Positions 11,815 through 24,429 are shown, counted from the first letter of the stretch. The stretch is 64,000 nt of DNA from Heterocephalus glaber (GCF_000247695.1 NW_004624732.1:21761246-21825245); one strand, 5' to 3'. Notes: generated from the letters alone by a model not told the origin. Program-made: numbers and translations.

Positions 11815-11957
11815 GATTAGAATGAGTAATCGATAATGTAAAATAAAATTAATTTTTTAAAAAGAAAACATGACTAAAAGAAAAATATGCTATAATTAGA
11901 AAAATCATTTTGGACCTACTTAACTAATACTTAAAAAAGAATTATGATGTATACCAA
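11815..11957. other. Duplicated flank of the 5.6 kb locus; probable chimeric contig end
   Basis: This is the non-L1 part of a 162-bp exact copy of 5583-5744, offset by 6213 bp, and it runs straight into an N gap. The genuine continuation of the L1 at 11,814 appears after the gap. I treat it as an assembly artefact rather than a biological duplication. Confidence 0.75.
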
Positions 11958-12057
11958 NNNNNNNNNNNNNNNNNNNNNNNNNNNNNNNNNNNNNNNNNNN
12001 NNNNNNNNNNNNNNNNNNNNNNNNNNNNNNNNNNNNNNNNNNNNNNNNNNNNNNNNN
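11958..12057. other. Assembly gap (100 N)
   Basis: Exactly 100 N, a conventional placeholder size, so the true gap length is unknown. Confidence 0.98.
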
Positions 12058-12145
12058 ACATCATGTAAAGGTACAAGATCCCAATGATGAATGTAACTGT
12101 ATTTTATACCTAAAATGTACCAATAAACTTAATGGAAAACAAAAC
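12058..12145 (+). mobile_element. Young L1 3' end, sense (second copy across the gap)
   Basis: Positions 12058-12124 are identical to 11748-11814 (67 bp). The text then continues as caataaacttaatggaaaac, a normal L1 3' terminus with an A-rich tail. Confidence 0.85.
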
Positions 12146-12299
12146 ATAGCATATGAGTAACTATAATAAATAAGTGGTTTAAATATTTTAGCTAAAACGT
12201 AAATTATTAAGAGAACATAAAATATCAAAGTATGCCTTGTCTGAAAGACCCAGATTCTAATGACAAACAACAGTTTGAAGTAAGAGATAGAACATAATA

Positions 12300-13130
12300 G
12301 GTCATTAAGATTGCCTACTAAGATTCTGTTGGTATTTACTTAATATTTTATGTTTAGTAGTGTTTGTTTTATGAATATAGATACTCTAGTATTTGGGCAA
12401 TAAATATTTATAAGCATTATTTCTTCTTGTTAGATCATTCCCTTAACTAGTATGCAATGACCTTCTGTCTCTTTTTATCAGTTTTAGCTTGAAGTTTATA
12501 TTTTCTGAGATTAAAATTGCTACCCTTGCTTGTTTTGGGGGTCCTAGTTCATTGAATATGTTTTTCCATCCTTTGAGTTTTGGTCTATGACTATCTTTTC
12601 ATATTAGATGAGTTTCTTGAATCTAACAGATTGTCGGATTCTGTTTTTTTTCTTATTGTTGTTGCTTGATCCAGTCTGCCAAAGCGTGTCTTTTAATTAG
12701 AGAATTGAGGCCATTAACTTTGAGAGCAATTGCTGAGAGGTGCTGATTAATTACCATCATTGTGTACTTCCTCTGTTGATGAAACCTGTTTTTCTTTTTC
12801 TGTCATTTTTTAAATTATTGTTTATCATTTGATCTTTCTTGGTGTTTTCATTCCATCTGGGTTTTGGGATTTATTGGTTTTATTATTTTTGTCTAGAATA
12901 TTCTTGAGCATTTTCTGGAGTGCTGGCTTAGTATTCATAAATCTCTTGACTGATTCTCTTCATGAAATGTCCCTATTTTCCCATTCTATTTTGAAGGGAA
13001 GTTTTGCCAAATATGATAAGCTAGGTTATTATTTATTATTATGATGATGATTATTATATATTTACTTGCTGTTAGGGTTTGCAATACTTCACTCCAAGCT
13101 CTTCTGGCCTTTTTCATCATAGTTTGCAGA
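12300..13130 (-). mobile_element. L1 ORF1/ORF2-junction segment, antisense (inverted part)
   Basis: The plus strand reads antisense ORF2 endonuclease text (gaccttctgtctctttttat, gagattaaaattgctaccct, gatgagtttcttgaatctaa, cagtctgccaaagcgtgtct, gagaattgaggccattaact) and then antisense ORF1 text near 13,060-13,130 (ttcactccaagctcttctgg). It faces away from the sense L1 that begins at 13,131. Confidence 0.75.
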
Positions 13131-15205
13131 TTATGATACTCCACATAGAAAACTCAAAGAACTCCTTCAAAAAAACCTTGTATAATTAATAAACAATTTC
13201 AGTATTGTAGTAGGATGCAAAATGAACACACAATAATCAATGGTATTTGTGTGAACTAATAATGAAATCAATGAGAAGGAAATTATGAAAACAATACCAT
13301 TCACATTAACATCAAGAAAAATTAACCTAGTCAAAGAAGTCAAAGACCTCCACAATGAAAACTCTGAAAAAGGAGATTGCTCTGAAAAAGAAGATTGAAG
13401 ATGACATCAGCAAAAGGAATGATGTCCCCTGATACTAGACATGCAGAACCAATATTATCAAAATAGCCATAATCCCCAAAATACAGATTCAATCAATTCT
13501 AATCTACACATCAACAACATTCCCCAAAGAACTAGACAAAACAATCTTAAAATTCATATGGAATTAGAAATGACTCAGAATAGTGAAGATAAACGTGGGC
13601 AACAAGATCAAAGCAGGAGGTATCACAATGCCTGACTTCAAGATATACTACAAATAGTAATAAAAATGGCATGGTACTGGCACAAAAGCAGACATGTAGA
13701 CCAAAGAACAGAGCATTCAGAAATGTCCCTAGACACATTTAGTAATTTGATCTTCGACAAAAGGGCTAAAAACATATGTTGCAGGAAATAAAGCCTATTC
13801 AACAAATGATGTTGGAAAATTACTGATCTATTTGCAGAAGATTGAAGCTAAACTCATATCTCTGATCGCATACTAAACTAAAATGAAAATAGAGCAAAGA
13901 TCTGAACATTAAAATGGAAACAATGAACATACTGTAAAATAAAATAGATAAACACTTGAAATCATAGGTTTAGGCAAGGACTTTATGAACAGAACTCCAA
14001 ATCCAACAAAAAACAACAGCAAGAAATAACAAATGGGATTATACCAAATTAAAATGTTTCTATTACAGCAAAGGAATCAATTAATAGAGTGAAGAGCAAC
14101 CTGCAGAATAAGAAATAAAATTGTCAGCTATTCTTCAAAGTACTAATATCTAGAATATATGAAGGACTTAAAAGGTTAGATCACCTAAAATGGCCCAATC
14201 AAGAAATGGGCAAGTGAAACAAACAGGAACTTCACAGAAGAGGAAGTATAAATGGTCAAGAAACACTTGAAAAAATATTCAACATCTCCGGCCCTTAGAC
14301 AAATACGAATTAAAACAAAGCTAAAATCCCTTTTATACCAGGAAGAATGGCAGTCATCAGGAAGTCAAAGAATAACAAATGCTGGTGTGGCTGCGGTGAA
14401 AAACGGAACCCTCTGACATTATTAGTGGGAATGTAAACTAGAGCAACCATTATGGAAATTACTATGGAGATTTCTTAAAAAATTAAACTTAGAATTTCCA
14501 TATGGACAGTTATTCCCCTTCTAGGTGTCTTCCTAAAGGGGCTGAAGAGATCATATTGCAGTGATACATGCACATGAATGTTTATTGCAGTACAACTCAT
14601 AATAGCTAAATCCTAGAAGCAGGTTGTATGCTCCTCAACAGATGAATGGATAAAGAAATTGTGGTATCTTTACATAATGGTGTACTACTCAGATATGAAG
14701 AAGAATTAATTGAAGATATTTGTAGGAAAATAGATGCAACTGGAAATATAATGTTAAATGAAATAAATCATGCACACAAGCTTAAATACTATATTATATC
14801 TCTCATTTGAGCAAGTTAAAGTACTCAAATGAGCCAAATAAAAGAGGGCTAGCTGGAAACAAGAGGATAGATCTCTTACAAATGAGAAGGATTCCAGGAG
14901 ACTTATAGGGAGGGGAGTAGAAGGAGAAGGGGAAGTAAGAGGAATTGAAATATGTCATGTACAGGGACCAAATACTTACAATGAATATAAACATTATTTC
15001 TAATAAACAAGAATAATAATAGGAATGCAAACCAGTGAAGGAGATATAGAGATGGGGGTGGAGAAGGTGGATGGGAAGGAGAAGGAAATTTGAAAAAGAA
15101 ACAAGCTATGTTGTGTTCATGTATCAACTCCCTAAGATGAATGTAAACTTCATGTACTGCAAACATGTATGAGTAGGATAAAAATAAAAATAAAAAAAGA
15201 ACATT
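13131..15205 (+). mobile_element. L1 ORF2 C-terminal half and 3'UTR, sense
   Basis: The sense strand starts after the RT domain (aactcaaagaactccttcaa, gaaaacaataccattcacat, aacatcaagaaaaattaacc), includes tcaagatatactacaaatag, aatggcatggtactggcaca and atgaatggataaagaaattg, and reaches a 3'UTR with a weaker purine tract (14,905-15,080) and an A-rich tail near 15,180-15,200. It is an older subfamily than the copies at 4.4, 11.5 and 29 kb. It is frame-broken throughout. Confidence 0.85.
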
Positions 15206-17239
15206 ACAGGTCAAAATTTCTAGACAAAAGCAAGGATTGCCACATTGAACTATTCTTCCAGAAGACCTCTTCAGAATACCTCAGGCTCACTTAAATATTA
15301 ATTTTACCTATAAAATCTATTTTATGAAAATAGGAGAAAATAATAAATAAAATACTAGGGTATGTTTTCCAAATAATCTATTATGTTCAGGAGTAAAATA
15401 ATAGTTTAACATTGACAAATATAAAAACGAACAAAAGTGAAAATGTGTCTTAAATTATGTTGAAATCCTAATTCCTAAAATTCAGCAACTATTACCAAGA
15501 AAATCTTGACAAATAGATGAAAGTGTAAGAATGTACATAAAAACAATGAGATTCTTTCTTAAAAATTAATGCTAATGATTTTACAATATGTAAAAGCATT
15601 AAATCTTTTGCAATAAAACTAGAAAATGTTACAAGTTCCAAGTGAAATACACAATGAAGATAAAGGAAGTTAAAGGAAATATAAAAGAAAAAAAACCCTA
15701 ATTAAAATTAAAATAGGAGACAGGGGAAGAAATGACTTGTATTATGACTTTATATTATAAAATATAAATATCTCCAGAGCAAAATCTCTAGAAAAAAGAA
15801 AAATACAAATTTTTATGCAAAATACATATTTGCAATACGTGTAAAAAGTCACGTTATTTTAAATAGCCAACTTATAATATTTTTTAAAAAATGACAAATT
15901 TACAAAAAGAATAACTGAAATGGGAAATATCTGAATACATATTAATATCCATTGGGAAATAGTTATTTGTATTAACTTATTTAACCTCTCATTCCCAAAA
16001 TTAGCTATTTTCTTTTTATGGCTTTTATTTTGTGTTTGGAATGTTTTAAAAAGAAAAATTTTAAGACATTCAATCCAATAATATGAAGTAGAAATACTAA
16101 CAAAATTGTGCTTTGCTTCCATAGATTCAACAAATTGCCATGTTAACCTTATAATGCACTTAAAAATGATATAAACATGCTCAAGCCTTGAGAGGGTTCA
16201 GCATCACTCTCCTCTTCCAATCGCTTATCTCGAGTATCCGCAGAAGTAAATTTGTTTACTAAATTGGTGTCTTAAGGCTCTAAAAGAACATTTATTCTGA
16301 TAAAGTAAGGTAACAAAGAATAACTTTAGTTTTGGGGGATGAGTGTGTATGTATGATGAGACAGAATGGATTTGCTGTGTAGTCCTTGCTTTCCATTCTG
16401 CATTTACAAACTGAAAATTTAAGTCAAAACTTAAAATGGTCTTCTAAAATACCACAGAAGTTAAGCACTGACAGCTTATTTCTCAAATTTCAGAGAATGG
16501 GGCAAGTAAAATATTTAGGGAAAACACATAAAGTATTTAGGGGAAAATGGAACAAAACATGTCCAGCAAGGCTGAGTAGATTGCAACAGTATTGCAGGGC
16601 TAGGTAATCACAGTAGCACATCTCTCAGTTGAATTTGTAGGTGAAAAGAGTCAGGTGGGAGGAAAGATACCTAAATACAATGTAGTAGAGATGAGATTTA
16701 AATCTCCTCATTGTTATATGAATAAATACCTTTGCTTTTATGCTTCCTAGGGAAACAATATACAGTAGTTTTTAAATATGTTTTATAAAGAAATATAATA
16801 TTGAGAGTCAGGTCTCTTAGTAGCATACAGCCAACTTAAGGTAAACAATAAAATCAAACAGGCCAGCAAAATGTGAGGCAGCTTTTGATAAAATGATTAG
16901 CAGACAAGGAAAGAACATTTGTGATAAACATCAAATGAAGATTCGTGGCTGAAAAAGTCAGCTGCAAGGTTGGTGGCCCAGACAGAACTGACCTGAAAGG
17001 ATTTGCGTAGATGGGGAGCCATCTGTGTCAGCAAGAAGATGGTGGCTGGTGTTCAGCTTTTTACAGTTTTGTTTGTTTTTTGGTTTTAGTGCTAAGTATC
17101 ACACATGCAATTATTAGGTAGGTCCTTTTGTAATCCCAAAGTTTTGCCAAATTGCAAGGTGAAATTTTTGTCTATATTAATATTGTCCCTGAAGTCTCTA
17201 AGCATGTCAAAAGAATACTGTATAGATATTTGTGTTGAA
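15206..17239. other. Unassigned AT-rich sequence
   Basis: No gene. A very AT-rich stretch (15,300-16,150) is followed by more balanced sequence (16,180-17,050). A possible degraded antisense ID core lies near 17,078-17,127 (ggttttagtgctaagtatca), too weak to call. Confidence 0.5.
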
Positions 17240-18401
17240 TTTTATACTGACATAATTTGCACACGGATAAATACATTTATTTTTATTTGAATAACTCAAT
17301 GAGTTCTGACAAATATTTAAAGTACCATAAATGTCATCATCACAACACATTCCTGTGTTGTCTTTGGCAGTCAAGTTTCTTGCTTCAGCCCTGGGGCCTC
17401 TCATCATTGATTAGCGTGCTATCTGGGGCTTTGCATTCTTACAGACAGTACAGGCAGGGAATCATCTGCTTTGCAACACTTTTCATCTGGCTTCTTTCTC
17501 TATCTGTACATGTGAAATTATCCTTAGTTTTACATATATATTTCTCTTTATATATAGTTTTATAGTTCTCATATCTATCTAAAAAATTTTATATAGCCAA
17601 AGACAAAACATCTCTTCTATGTTTTACTTTAGACTTTTCAGTTTTATATTTATAACATATTTTTGATTCATTTTGCATTGAATATTATCTACAGTGTGAG
17701 GAGGTGATAAGACTTTTATTCTATTTTTATTGTGTGATATTCGTGATTCTAATTGTTGGCTGGATTTAGGGATTCTGCAAAGTGGATTGATCGTAGAGAT
17801 GCTATACTCATCATTGCATTAATCCACTGATGTTCACAGTGTAGTGTTCACCTTAGGAGGTGAAGTCCAGCTATAATCTGTTTCCTCAGCTGCCATGAAG
17901 TGAGAAATTTTTCTCCACCACACCCTCTTGCTGTGTTTCTACCTTGTCGTCAGCTGTTTATGATCTGACACTGTGAGCCATAATCAATCTCTCTTCCTTT
18001 AATTTGTGGGAGTCAGGTATTTTGGTCACAGCAACGAAAAGCAAAATCAATATGACTATTAAATTATTTCAGTAAAATTGGCTTAAAAGACTACTGTTCT
18101 CTTTTGGGTATGCAATATGGAATTAGCTCAGCACCTCTAACAAAAATCAATTGAACATATTTGTATGGATTTTATATATGGGCTTTCTAGTTGATTCTTT
18201 CTATCCACATGTCTGTTCTTAAACCAATACCACAATGTCTTCATAAATGTACTTCTGTGTTATATCTTGAAATAAGGCAATGTGTATTTTTAAACTATAT
18301 TGATATTCAAACATTTTCTTTCCTAATATCTTTCCTTTTCCATAGAAATACTAGAATCAGTTTATACACTTCTCTACAATGATCTAGTTGGATTTTTATT
18401 G
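17240..18401 (-). mobile_element. Ancient L1M 3'UTR and ORF2 C-terminal part, antisense
   Basis: Antisense L1M blocks in order: gttctgacaaatatttaaag, ttgtctttggcagtcaagtt, catctggcttctttctctat, then tttttgattcattttgcatt and, after an inserted LTR, ggattttatatatgggcttt, catgtctgttcttaaaccaa and taccacaatgtcttcataaa. The order (3'UTR first, then ORF2) fits one old minus-strand L1 that continues to 21,545. Confidence 0.7.
17770..18056 (+). mobile_element. MaLR-type LTR inserted in the old L1
   Basis: Contains the family pattern cttaggaggtgaagtccagc, ccatgaagtgagaaattttt, cactgtgagccataatcaat, ctctcttcctttaatttgtg and gtcacagcaacgaaaagcaa. A solo LTR in sense, with L1M sequence resuming on both sides. 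Confidence 0.65.
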
Positions 18402-18735
18402 ATGTATTAGTCAGCTTTATCATCAGTGAAACACAATATGCAACATCCATAACTTGAGGAGAGATTTAATGTACCTCACAATTTCAGGGGATTCAGAACA
18501 TGGTCAGCTGGTCCTAAATTAGGAACATCATGGCACAAGGCCTTGGTGAAGCAAAGCTTTTCAGTTCATGTTGGCAGAAAGCAGATTAGCAGGGGCAGTG
18601 CCTGTAAGAAAGGAGCCAGCAATCAATTATTATACTCAAAGCTCCAGTTCCATGACCCACTCAGGCACAACAGGAAGTGTGTCCACAGTTCCCCAGGTAA
18701 ATCCCCAAGCCCATTAGATTGACAATACCAACTTT
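18402..18735 (-). mobile_element. MaLR-type solo LTR, antisense
   Basis: On the plus strand it starts tgtattagtcagctttatca, which is the reverse of the usual LTR end (gctgactaatac), then gagatttaatgtacctcaca (antisense polyadenylation region), catggcacaaggccttggtg and ccatgacccactcaggcaca. It is inserted in the old L1. Confidence 0.75.
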
Positions 18736-18957
18736 AACAGTCACAGATGGGACTGTGATTAATCTCCCAATATCTGGATGTGGTATATCTCCCCCCCAGA
18801 TTTCAGACTTTCACTCTTCATTTATCTATATTTGTAGATTTTTACTTACAAATCTGCAAATTATTTTATTAGCTTTAACTCTAAGATTTTTATTTTCTTT
18901 GACATTATTGTAATCAATATATTTCAAAGTGTTCATTGGTATAATATAGAACAGAGT

Positions 18958-19030
18958 TTTGTGGGGGTTTTTTGCATCACTGTGGAATGGAACCAAGATC
19001 TTCACACTGAACTACATCTCTACTCCCTTT
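18958..19030 (-). mobile_element. Degraded ID-like SINE, antisense
   Basis: The string tggaatggaaccaagatctt followed by cacactgaactacatctcta resembles a diverged antisense ID core (ggaattgaacc, gagctacatccc) with an internal deletion. Confidence 0.45.
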
Positions 19031-19061
19031 TAAAAATGTTTTAGGGAAACATAAGATTTTG

Positions 19062-19153
19062 GTATGCTGTACAGATGGGGATGGAACATGAGATCTTCCT
19101 GCCTCAGTCTTCCAGAGAGCTGGGATTACAGGCATGCACTACCATGCCTGGAT
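19062..19153 (-). mobile_element. B1-like SINE fragment, antisense
   Basis: The plus strand has gatcttcctgcctcagtctt, gagctgggattacaggcatg and cactaccatgcctgg, the antisense of a 7SL-derived SINE left part. The ID-like text just upstream raises the possibility of a composite ID/B1 (B4-like) element. Confidence 0.75.
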
Positions 19154-20152
19154 AGGCTTGGCTGCTTTACAAGTTTCCCTTTACAATGGTAAGAATATTC
19201 ATTTTTGTTCCACTTTTCTGGGTACATATAACATAAATGTAAGTTGAATTTTGTCAGTTATTTTCTGTATACATAGAAATAATCGTCTTTTTTTCTATTG
19301 ATATGATGAATGACCTTCTATTTTGGCATATTGATAAAATCTATTCATAATACAAATCTCAAGTTTTATTCTTTTTTATAAATTGCTATATCATATTTGC
19401 TTATTATTCATTAAGTATATTGATGAGTATAAGTCTATGAAAGGAGCTCAATTTTAGCTATTTCTTGCATTGCATTTGTGTGGTTATTAGGATGACTCTA
19501 GCATCATAAAATGCATAGGAAAATATAGCCTCTTTTATTTTTCTGAAGAATAGATATGAAATTGATATTATATCTTTTTAAATACATAGGTAGACCTCAT
19601 CAGCTAAGTCATTTCATCTAAGGTTTCTTGGTGGGAAATTTGTAAACTACAAATTGAACATTTTCTATGAATATAATTTTGTTCATTAAATCAAATTCTT
19701 TTGGAGGAAGTTATAAAAGTTTGTAGTTTTCAAAGATTTTTATTCCCTGAAAAAAATTTCACCATTATTATCAAATTTATTTGGAAAATATATCCCACAT
19801 GTTTTATCCTTAACGTAAATGTGCTCAGGTCTATGTGTTGCCCTCTTTTATTTATTATAATTCAGTAATAGTGGCTATACATTTTTTTCTATTTTTTATC
19901 AGTCTACCTAGAGGTTTTCATTTTTTTATCTTTTCAAAGAAACAAGTTTTTGTTTCGATTTCTGTATTGTTTTTCTGTTTCTATTTTATTTATTTTCTAC
20001 TCTAATCTTAACTTTTTAATATTTTACCTCGATTTCATTTTAATTACTCTTCCTATTTAAGATTAAAGATTAAATTATTTCTTTGAAAACTCTTCTCTTT
20101 TGGTATCAACATTTTATATTTCTAATATTTATAATCAAGAAATACAGTGATT

Positions 20153-20246
20153 GGGCCTGGGATTTATCTCAGTGGTTCCTCCACCTGCCTCGCAAGCGCA
20201 AGGACCCAAGTTCGATCCTCAGTACAAAAAAAAAAAAAAAAAAAAG
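20153..20246 (+). mobile_element. ID SINE
   Basis: Sense gggcctgggatttatctcag, core cctgcctcgcaagcgcaagg, B box agttcgatcc and a 21-A tail. Flanking repeats aagaaatacagtgatt (before) and aagaatatggtgattt (after) form a target-site duplication with two mismatches. Confidence 0.9.
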
Positions 20247-21545
20247 AATATGGTGATTTAAAATTTTAAAAAATTGTAGCGAAACACAAATTGATGTTAA
20301 TCTCACAAAAATATATCTTCTCACTGTGACTATACCTCTTCCAGTGTTCCTGGCACTTTTTGAAGCAGTTCTGGGAGTCCTCTTTGATGAATATCTTTAG
20401 TTACACTGCCTTTACTGCCTCAATGGCCTGAACCAATTCCAGACATTTTCTTTCATGATCATTTTGACATTGGGAAAGGGCCATTTTGATTTGAGGAATA
20501 AGCTGGATGATGATATATCATAATGTTTTATTTGACAGAAATTGCTGTAGGTACTTGATTAATGAGGTGAATGTTTAAATTTAAAAATTACAGTAAAAGA
20601 CATATTGCTATTAATTTCTCCAAAAATACTATAGTCAAAATATCTTTTTTGCTTGGGACCCTCTTAGTCCATTCTTTTTGGCAGTATGTCTTTTACTGCA
20701 ATGTTGTGGTTATTTTTAATTTAAAAATTCACTAGATTTTTTTATCACCCTTTATATCTAAATATTACTTAATTTGTATCCTGTGCATTTTGTTATGTTA
20801 TATTTTCATATGTACTTAATTTAACATATTATATAATTTCTTTTTTAATTTCCTTTGTGATCTTTAGGATCTATACAAATAAATGTATTAAATTGTATGT
20901 ATTTTCAATGTTTCAAGAGTAGTATTTTGTTCATGATATCTAGTTCAGTTGTTTTGGTACAAAAGCACAATTTCTATGATATTGATCTTTTCAAATTTAT
21001 TCAGGTTTGCATTATTACTTGGTGTTACCATACGTCATGATGGGTACACAATGTACACACTATAGAATATCTATTCTGCTCCTGAGTGAAATGCTTCGGA
21101 AGTGTCAGGTGGGTCATGGGGCTTGTTCAGATTTTCTGCATACTTGATCTTCAACCTATTATTAAATATTGAAAGAAATTATTGAACTCTATAATTATAT
21201 CTGGGAATTTGTCAATTTAGTTTATCATTTCTTTCAACTTCTGCTTCACATATTTTGAAACTCTGCTTAAGGAGTTTTTATTGTCCTATTGCTAAGTCTT
21301 CTGGAATATACAACATTATTATTAAACAGTCTTTCAGTGTAGTTGTTGTAATATTTTTTATTGGATTTCTACTTTGTCTTACATTTGCATAGTTTATTAC
21401 CTTTTCATTATAATTTGCCTGGTGTATCCTTTCCTGTCTTCTTATTTTTATGTACATTTGTATACTTCGAAGTAAAATCTTTGTAGACAATATATCACTG
21501 GCTTTTGGTTTTCAAATACAATCTGAATCTCTGTAGTTTATTTGT

Positions 21546-22804
21546 GAAAGGTGGATTCCTGGTTTACTCTGCTTTGCTCAAGACCTGTAGATCCATAATA
21601 TTTTCTTGAGAACACTAGTTTTCCCTCTGCCTCGCCTATCCTTGTGTACATGCACTGATGCCTTGCCCCGGCACTAGCCTCCTTTTGCTTATTATTTTGT
21701 GCAAGGTGTACCTAGGTCTTTACATCCCAGTCTCAGGCTTAGAGAGGACTTGTGTGCCTGGGCCGCAGGATTGGGGACTTCTCAGAATTTCTTCTTTATT
21801 TCAGCCAGTCAGCCCTGTGTTTGGGAACAGGAATGATTTTGGACTGGAGGACTTTCCTGCCCCTCACTCAGTAGTATTAGATTTCCTCTTGTGTCATGCA
21901 GAATGGTATACTGCATAGGACTTCTCGTTCCCCCCATCCCATCCTAGGTACAGACAGCATGATCCACTCCTTACCCCTATGAACCTTTTTCCTGGCCATG
22001 GGGATGAGAGAGCTGACTGTCTCTCCCTCATCAGCATAAACTTTGCTTAACATAAAAGAAAATGTTGCAAAATGGAAGGGATTTGAGTTGTCTGTATCAA
22101 CAATTGGAACTCTCTCTGTTCCTCAAATTTTATCCTGACTATCCAGGGGAAGCCTATGGAAAATAGCTCATGGATAACCACAAATGCCTCTTAGGTTTGG
22201 GGCTGGTAGTTATTTTACAATGTTGTACTAGATCATACTCAGCCTACAAGAAATCATTTAAATTGTTGCTGTTTGTGTCTAATTTATTTTTATAGTGGTC
22301 ACGCCTTTCTCTTGTGCTCTGGTGCCAAAGAAAAAGTTGGTATCCTATCTCTCTTCATAGATATCCATCATTCCTTAGAATTCAGTTCAGTTGTTTGCCT
22401 TCCAAACTCAACTCTTTAATATACTTTTTCAAAGTACGATCTTTTTCATAGCTGGATTAGGAACATCCTCTGTGACTTTCTACATTCTAAAAATGTGAGA
22501 GTATATATGTACATATTTTAATGTCAGTTTTAGATAATAGAACATGTAAACTTTTAATATTTAAATACAGGTGACATTATTTGTCCACATTTTGTTTGAG
22601 GTTAGTTACTGGCATTTTTGTGATATTAGAGGAAGAATATGACTGCCATTTTTTGAGGTAAAAGATTGAACCTGCTCATCTACATGAAATGTCTTTCAAA
22701 TACTCATTATTTCCATAATATGCAAATAATAAGTAATATTTTAAAGACATCTCTGATGATCCTGATTGTCATATAATTTCTTGAGGGAAATAATTTTCTG
22801 ATGT
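21546..22804. other. Unassigned sequence with a GC-richer block
   Basis: The part 21,570-22,060 is more GC-rich than its surroundings (ccttgccccggcactagcct, cctgggccgcaggattgggg). An 86-codon frame lies over it, with no recognisable domain. It might be the upstream part of the old L1 or an unrelated element. Confidence 0.4.
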
Positions 22805-23075
22805 GACTGTTTTAAACTTTTTATTATGTTAAAAATCATGAAATGACATATATCCACTTAACAAATTTTAAGTAAATAATAAAGAATTATTATCTGGAAG
22901 CACAATGTTGTACAGCTGATGTGTAGAAATTTTTGCATGACTGAAACTCTGTGACCCTTGAACAACATTTCTCCATTCCCCTGGAACATTCATTCTCCTC
23001 TCTCTTTCTGTAATTTTTGCTTATTGTAGATACTTCATATTAGTCTAACCATGGAGGATTTGTCTCTCTGTAAGA
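22805..23075 (-). mobile_element. Ancient L1M 3'UTR fragment, antisense
   Basis: The plus strand keeps the order of the old L1 3'UTR: actgaaactctgtgaccctt, gaacaacatttctccattcc, cattctcctctctctttctg, gtagatacttcatattagtc, ggaggatttgtctctctg. It is diverged but collinear with the consensus I recognise. Confidence 0.6.
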
Positions 23076-24005
23076 AAAGTCAATTTGTTTGGGACAGAGT
23101 AGGGATGAAAAAAATCCAAACTTTTAAAGAATTGAACTTGATAGTATCAAAATGTATTATAAGTGTAGGTTCCAATGGTGAAAATGATGTAATCACCTGC
23201 TTTGTATTGCTGTTTCTTCTAAATATGCTACTTCTAAATATGTTAGGGGGAGTGGGATGTGGCAGAAGAGAAGCAAGATTTGGCATCCTTGACACAATTT
23301 AAATTGTTCCTCAACTACCACATGATATTGGCTCAATTATTTACTCTCAGAATCCAAGGGTTTTTTTAAAAAAAAAAATTTCTATAAAGTCAGCGCTAAT
23401 ACCTAATTGCCAGGTTAATGAAGTGTAGTGAAATTAACACATGCAAACCACCGAATATAATTCTAAACAGGCAGAAAGTATCAACTACATTTAGACATTT
23501 CAGTCTTTTAACAGCATTCAATGGTCCTTTGTCATACTTTGTCCTTCTGCTTGATTTTTAACCAAGAAAAATCCAGCACAGGTTCACCTCTGCATTACTG
23601 GAGGTCATCAGATGACTTTTTCTTTCATGAAGGCCTGTATCAATTACTGTCAATGTAATTAGAGTGGCAATGACTCATTTACTGCCTTGTGACATTTCTT
23701 CTCTTGTTGTCTTGCCCTGCTAATCAGAAGCTTGATATTCAAATTACTTTGTGAAATATTTCTTTACCTACTGTTTGTAAGCATTTTGAAAGTTCACACT
23801 GCCTCTAAGATTGTGTCTTTCCAAAAAAAGTTTTGGCAAATACAGTAAAATGAAAATTCATTACTGTTATGTTTTTGAAAATAGTTTATAAAAACATATA
23901 ACAATTAAGATATTTAGAGTCTCCAAATCTATGGAGGACAATTCGTCTCTATGCTTAAAGATCCCACTAAACTATGTTTCTATATATGAGAAATATAGTT
24001 TAATG
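23076..24005. other. Non-repetitive-looking sequence, possible conserved non-coding island
   Basis: Positions 23,385-23,830 show no family I recognise. Their composition is unusually mixed for this window, with several short motifs of transcription-factor type (taattg, atgcaaa, atgactcat). No open frame or splice pattern. Any function is inference only (see findings). Confidence 0.35.
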
Positions 24006-24178
24006 TATATCTTAGTTACTTTCTCATTCCTGGCACAAAATTCCCGATGCCCACAAGTTAAAATAAAGGGAGAAAAGTTTATTTTAGCTCACAGATGATA
24101 GAAGTTTCAGTCCATAATTGGCTGGCTCAAAGGTAGTGTGGCATGGTACCAGGGGATGGCAAAGGAGAAACATTGTTT
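24006..24178 (-). mobile_element. MaLR-type LTR fragment, antisense
   Basis: Reverse-strand LTR end features: aaagtttattttagctcaca, tcagtccataattggctggc and tcaaaggtagtgtggcatgg. Only the 3' half of the LTR is present. Confidence 0.65.
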
Positions 24179-24429
24179 TTGCAAAATTTAACACTTTCCT
24201 GCTGGTATTGAAATATTTAGAAGGAATTTCAACATACAATGTCTTTTTAAATATCTGATAAATGGAATAATATACTGAAAATAAAGTTAAGACTTTCCAC
24301 TGAGAAACCACAGATGACTTTTAAAGTTGGAAAATTTCACGGACTTAATAGTATTTATTGTTCCAACCTACCTTCCTCTCTCCCATTTTTCTATATTTGA
24401 TAGCATGATTGCAATTTTTATTTCATTTT

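Larger units (their letters stand above)
18740..21545 (-). mobile_element. Ancient L1M ORF2 (RT and endonuclease regions), antisense
   Basis: Antisense ORF2 text is spread through this stretch: ttctattgatatgatgaatg, gcatcataaaatgcatagga, ttctggaatatacaacatta, tttctactttgtcttacatt, tacttcgaagtaaaatcttt and gtagacaatatatcactggc. The order moves from RT toward the endonuclease N-terminus with rising coordinate, as expected for a minus-strand element. It is interrupted by two SINEs at 18.96-19.15 kb and an ID at 20.15 kb. Confidence 0.65.

Noticed and set aside
11796..11957. A biological segmental duplication of 5583-5744
   Set aside because: Exact identity, termination at a 100-N gap and a repeated overlap on the far side favour an assembly error.
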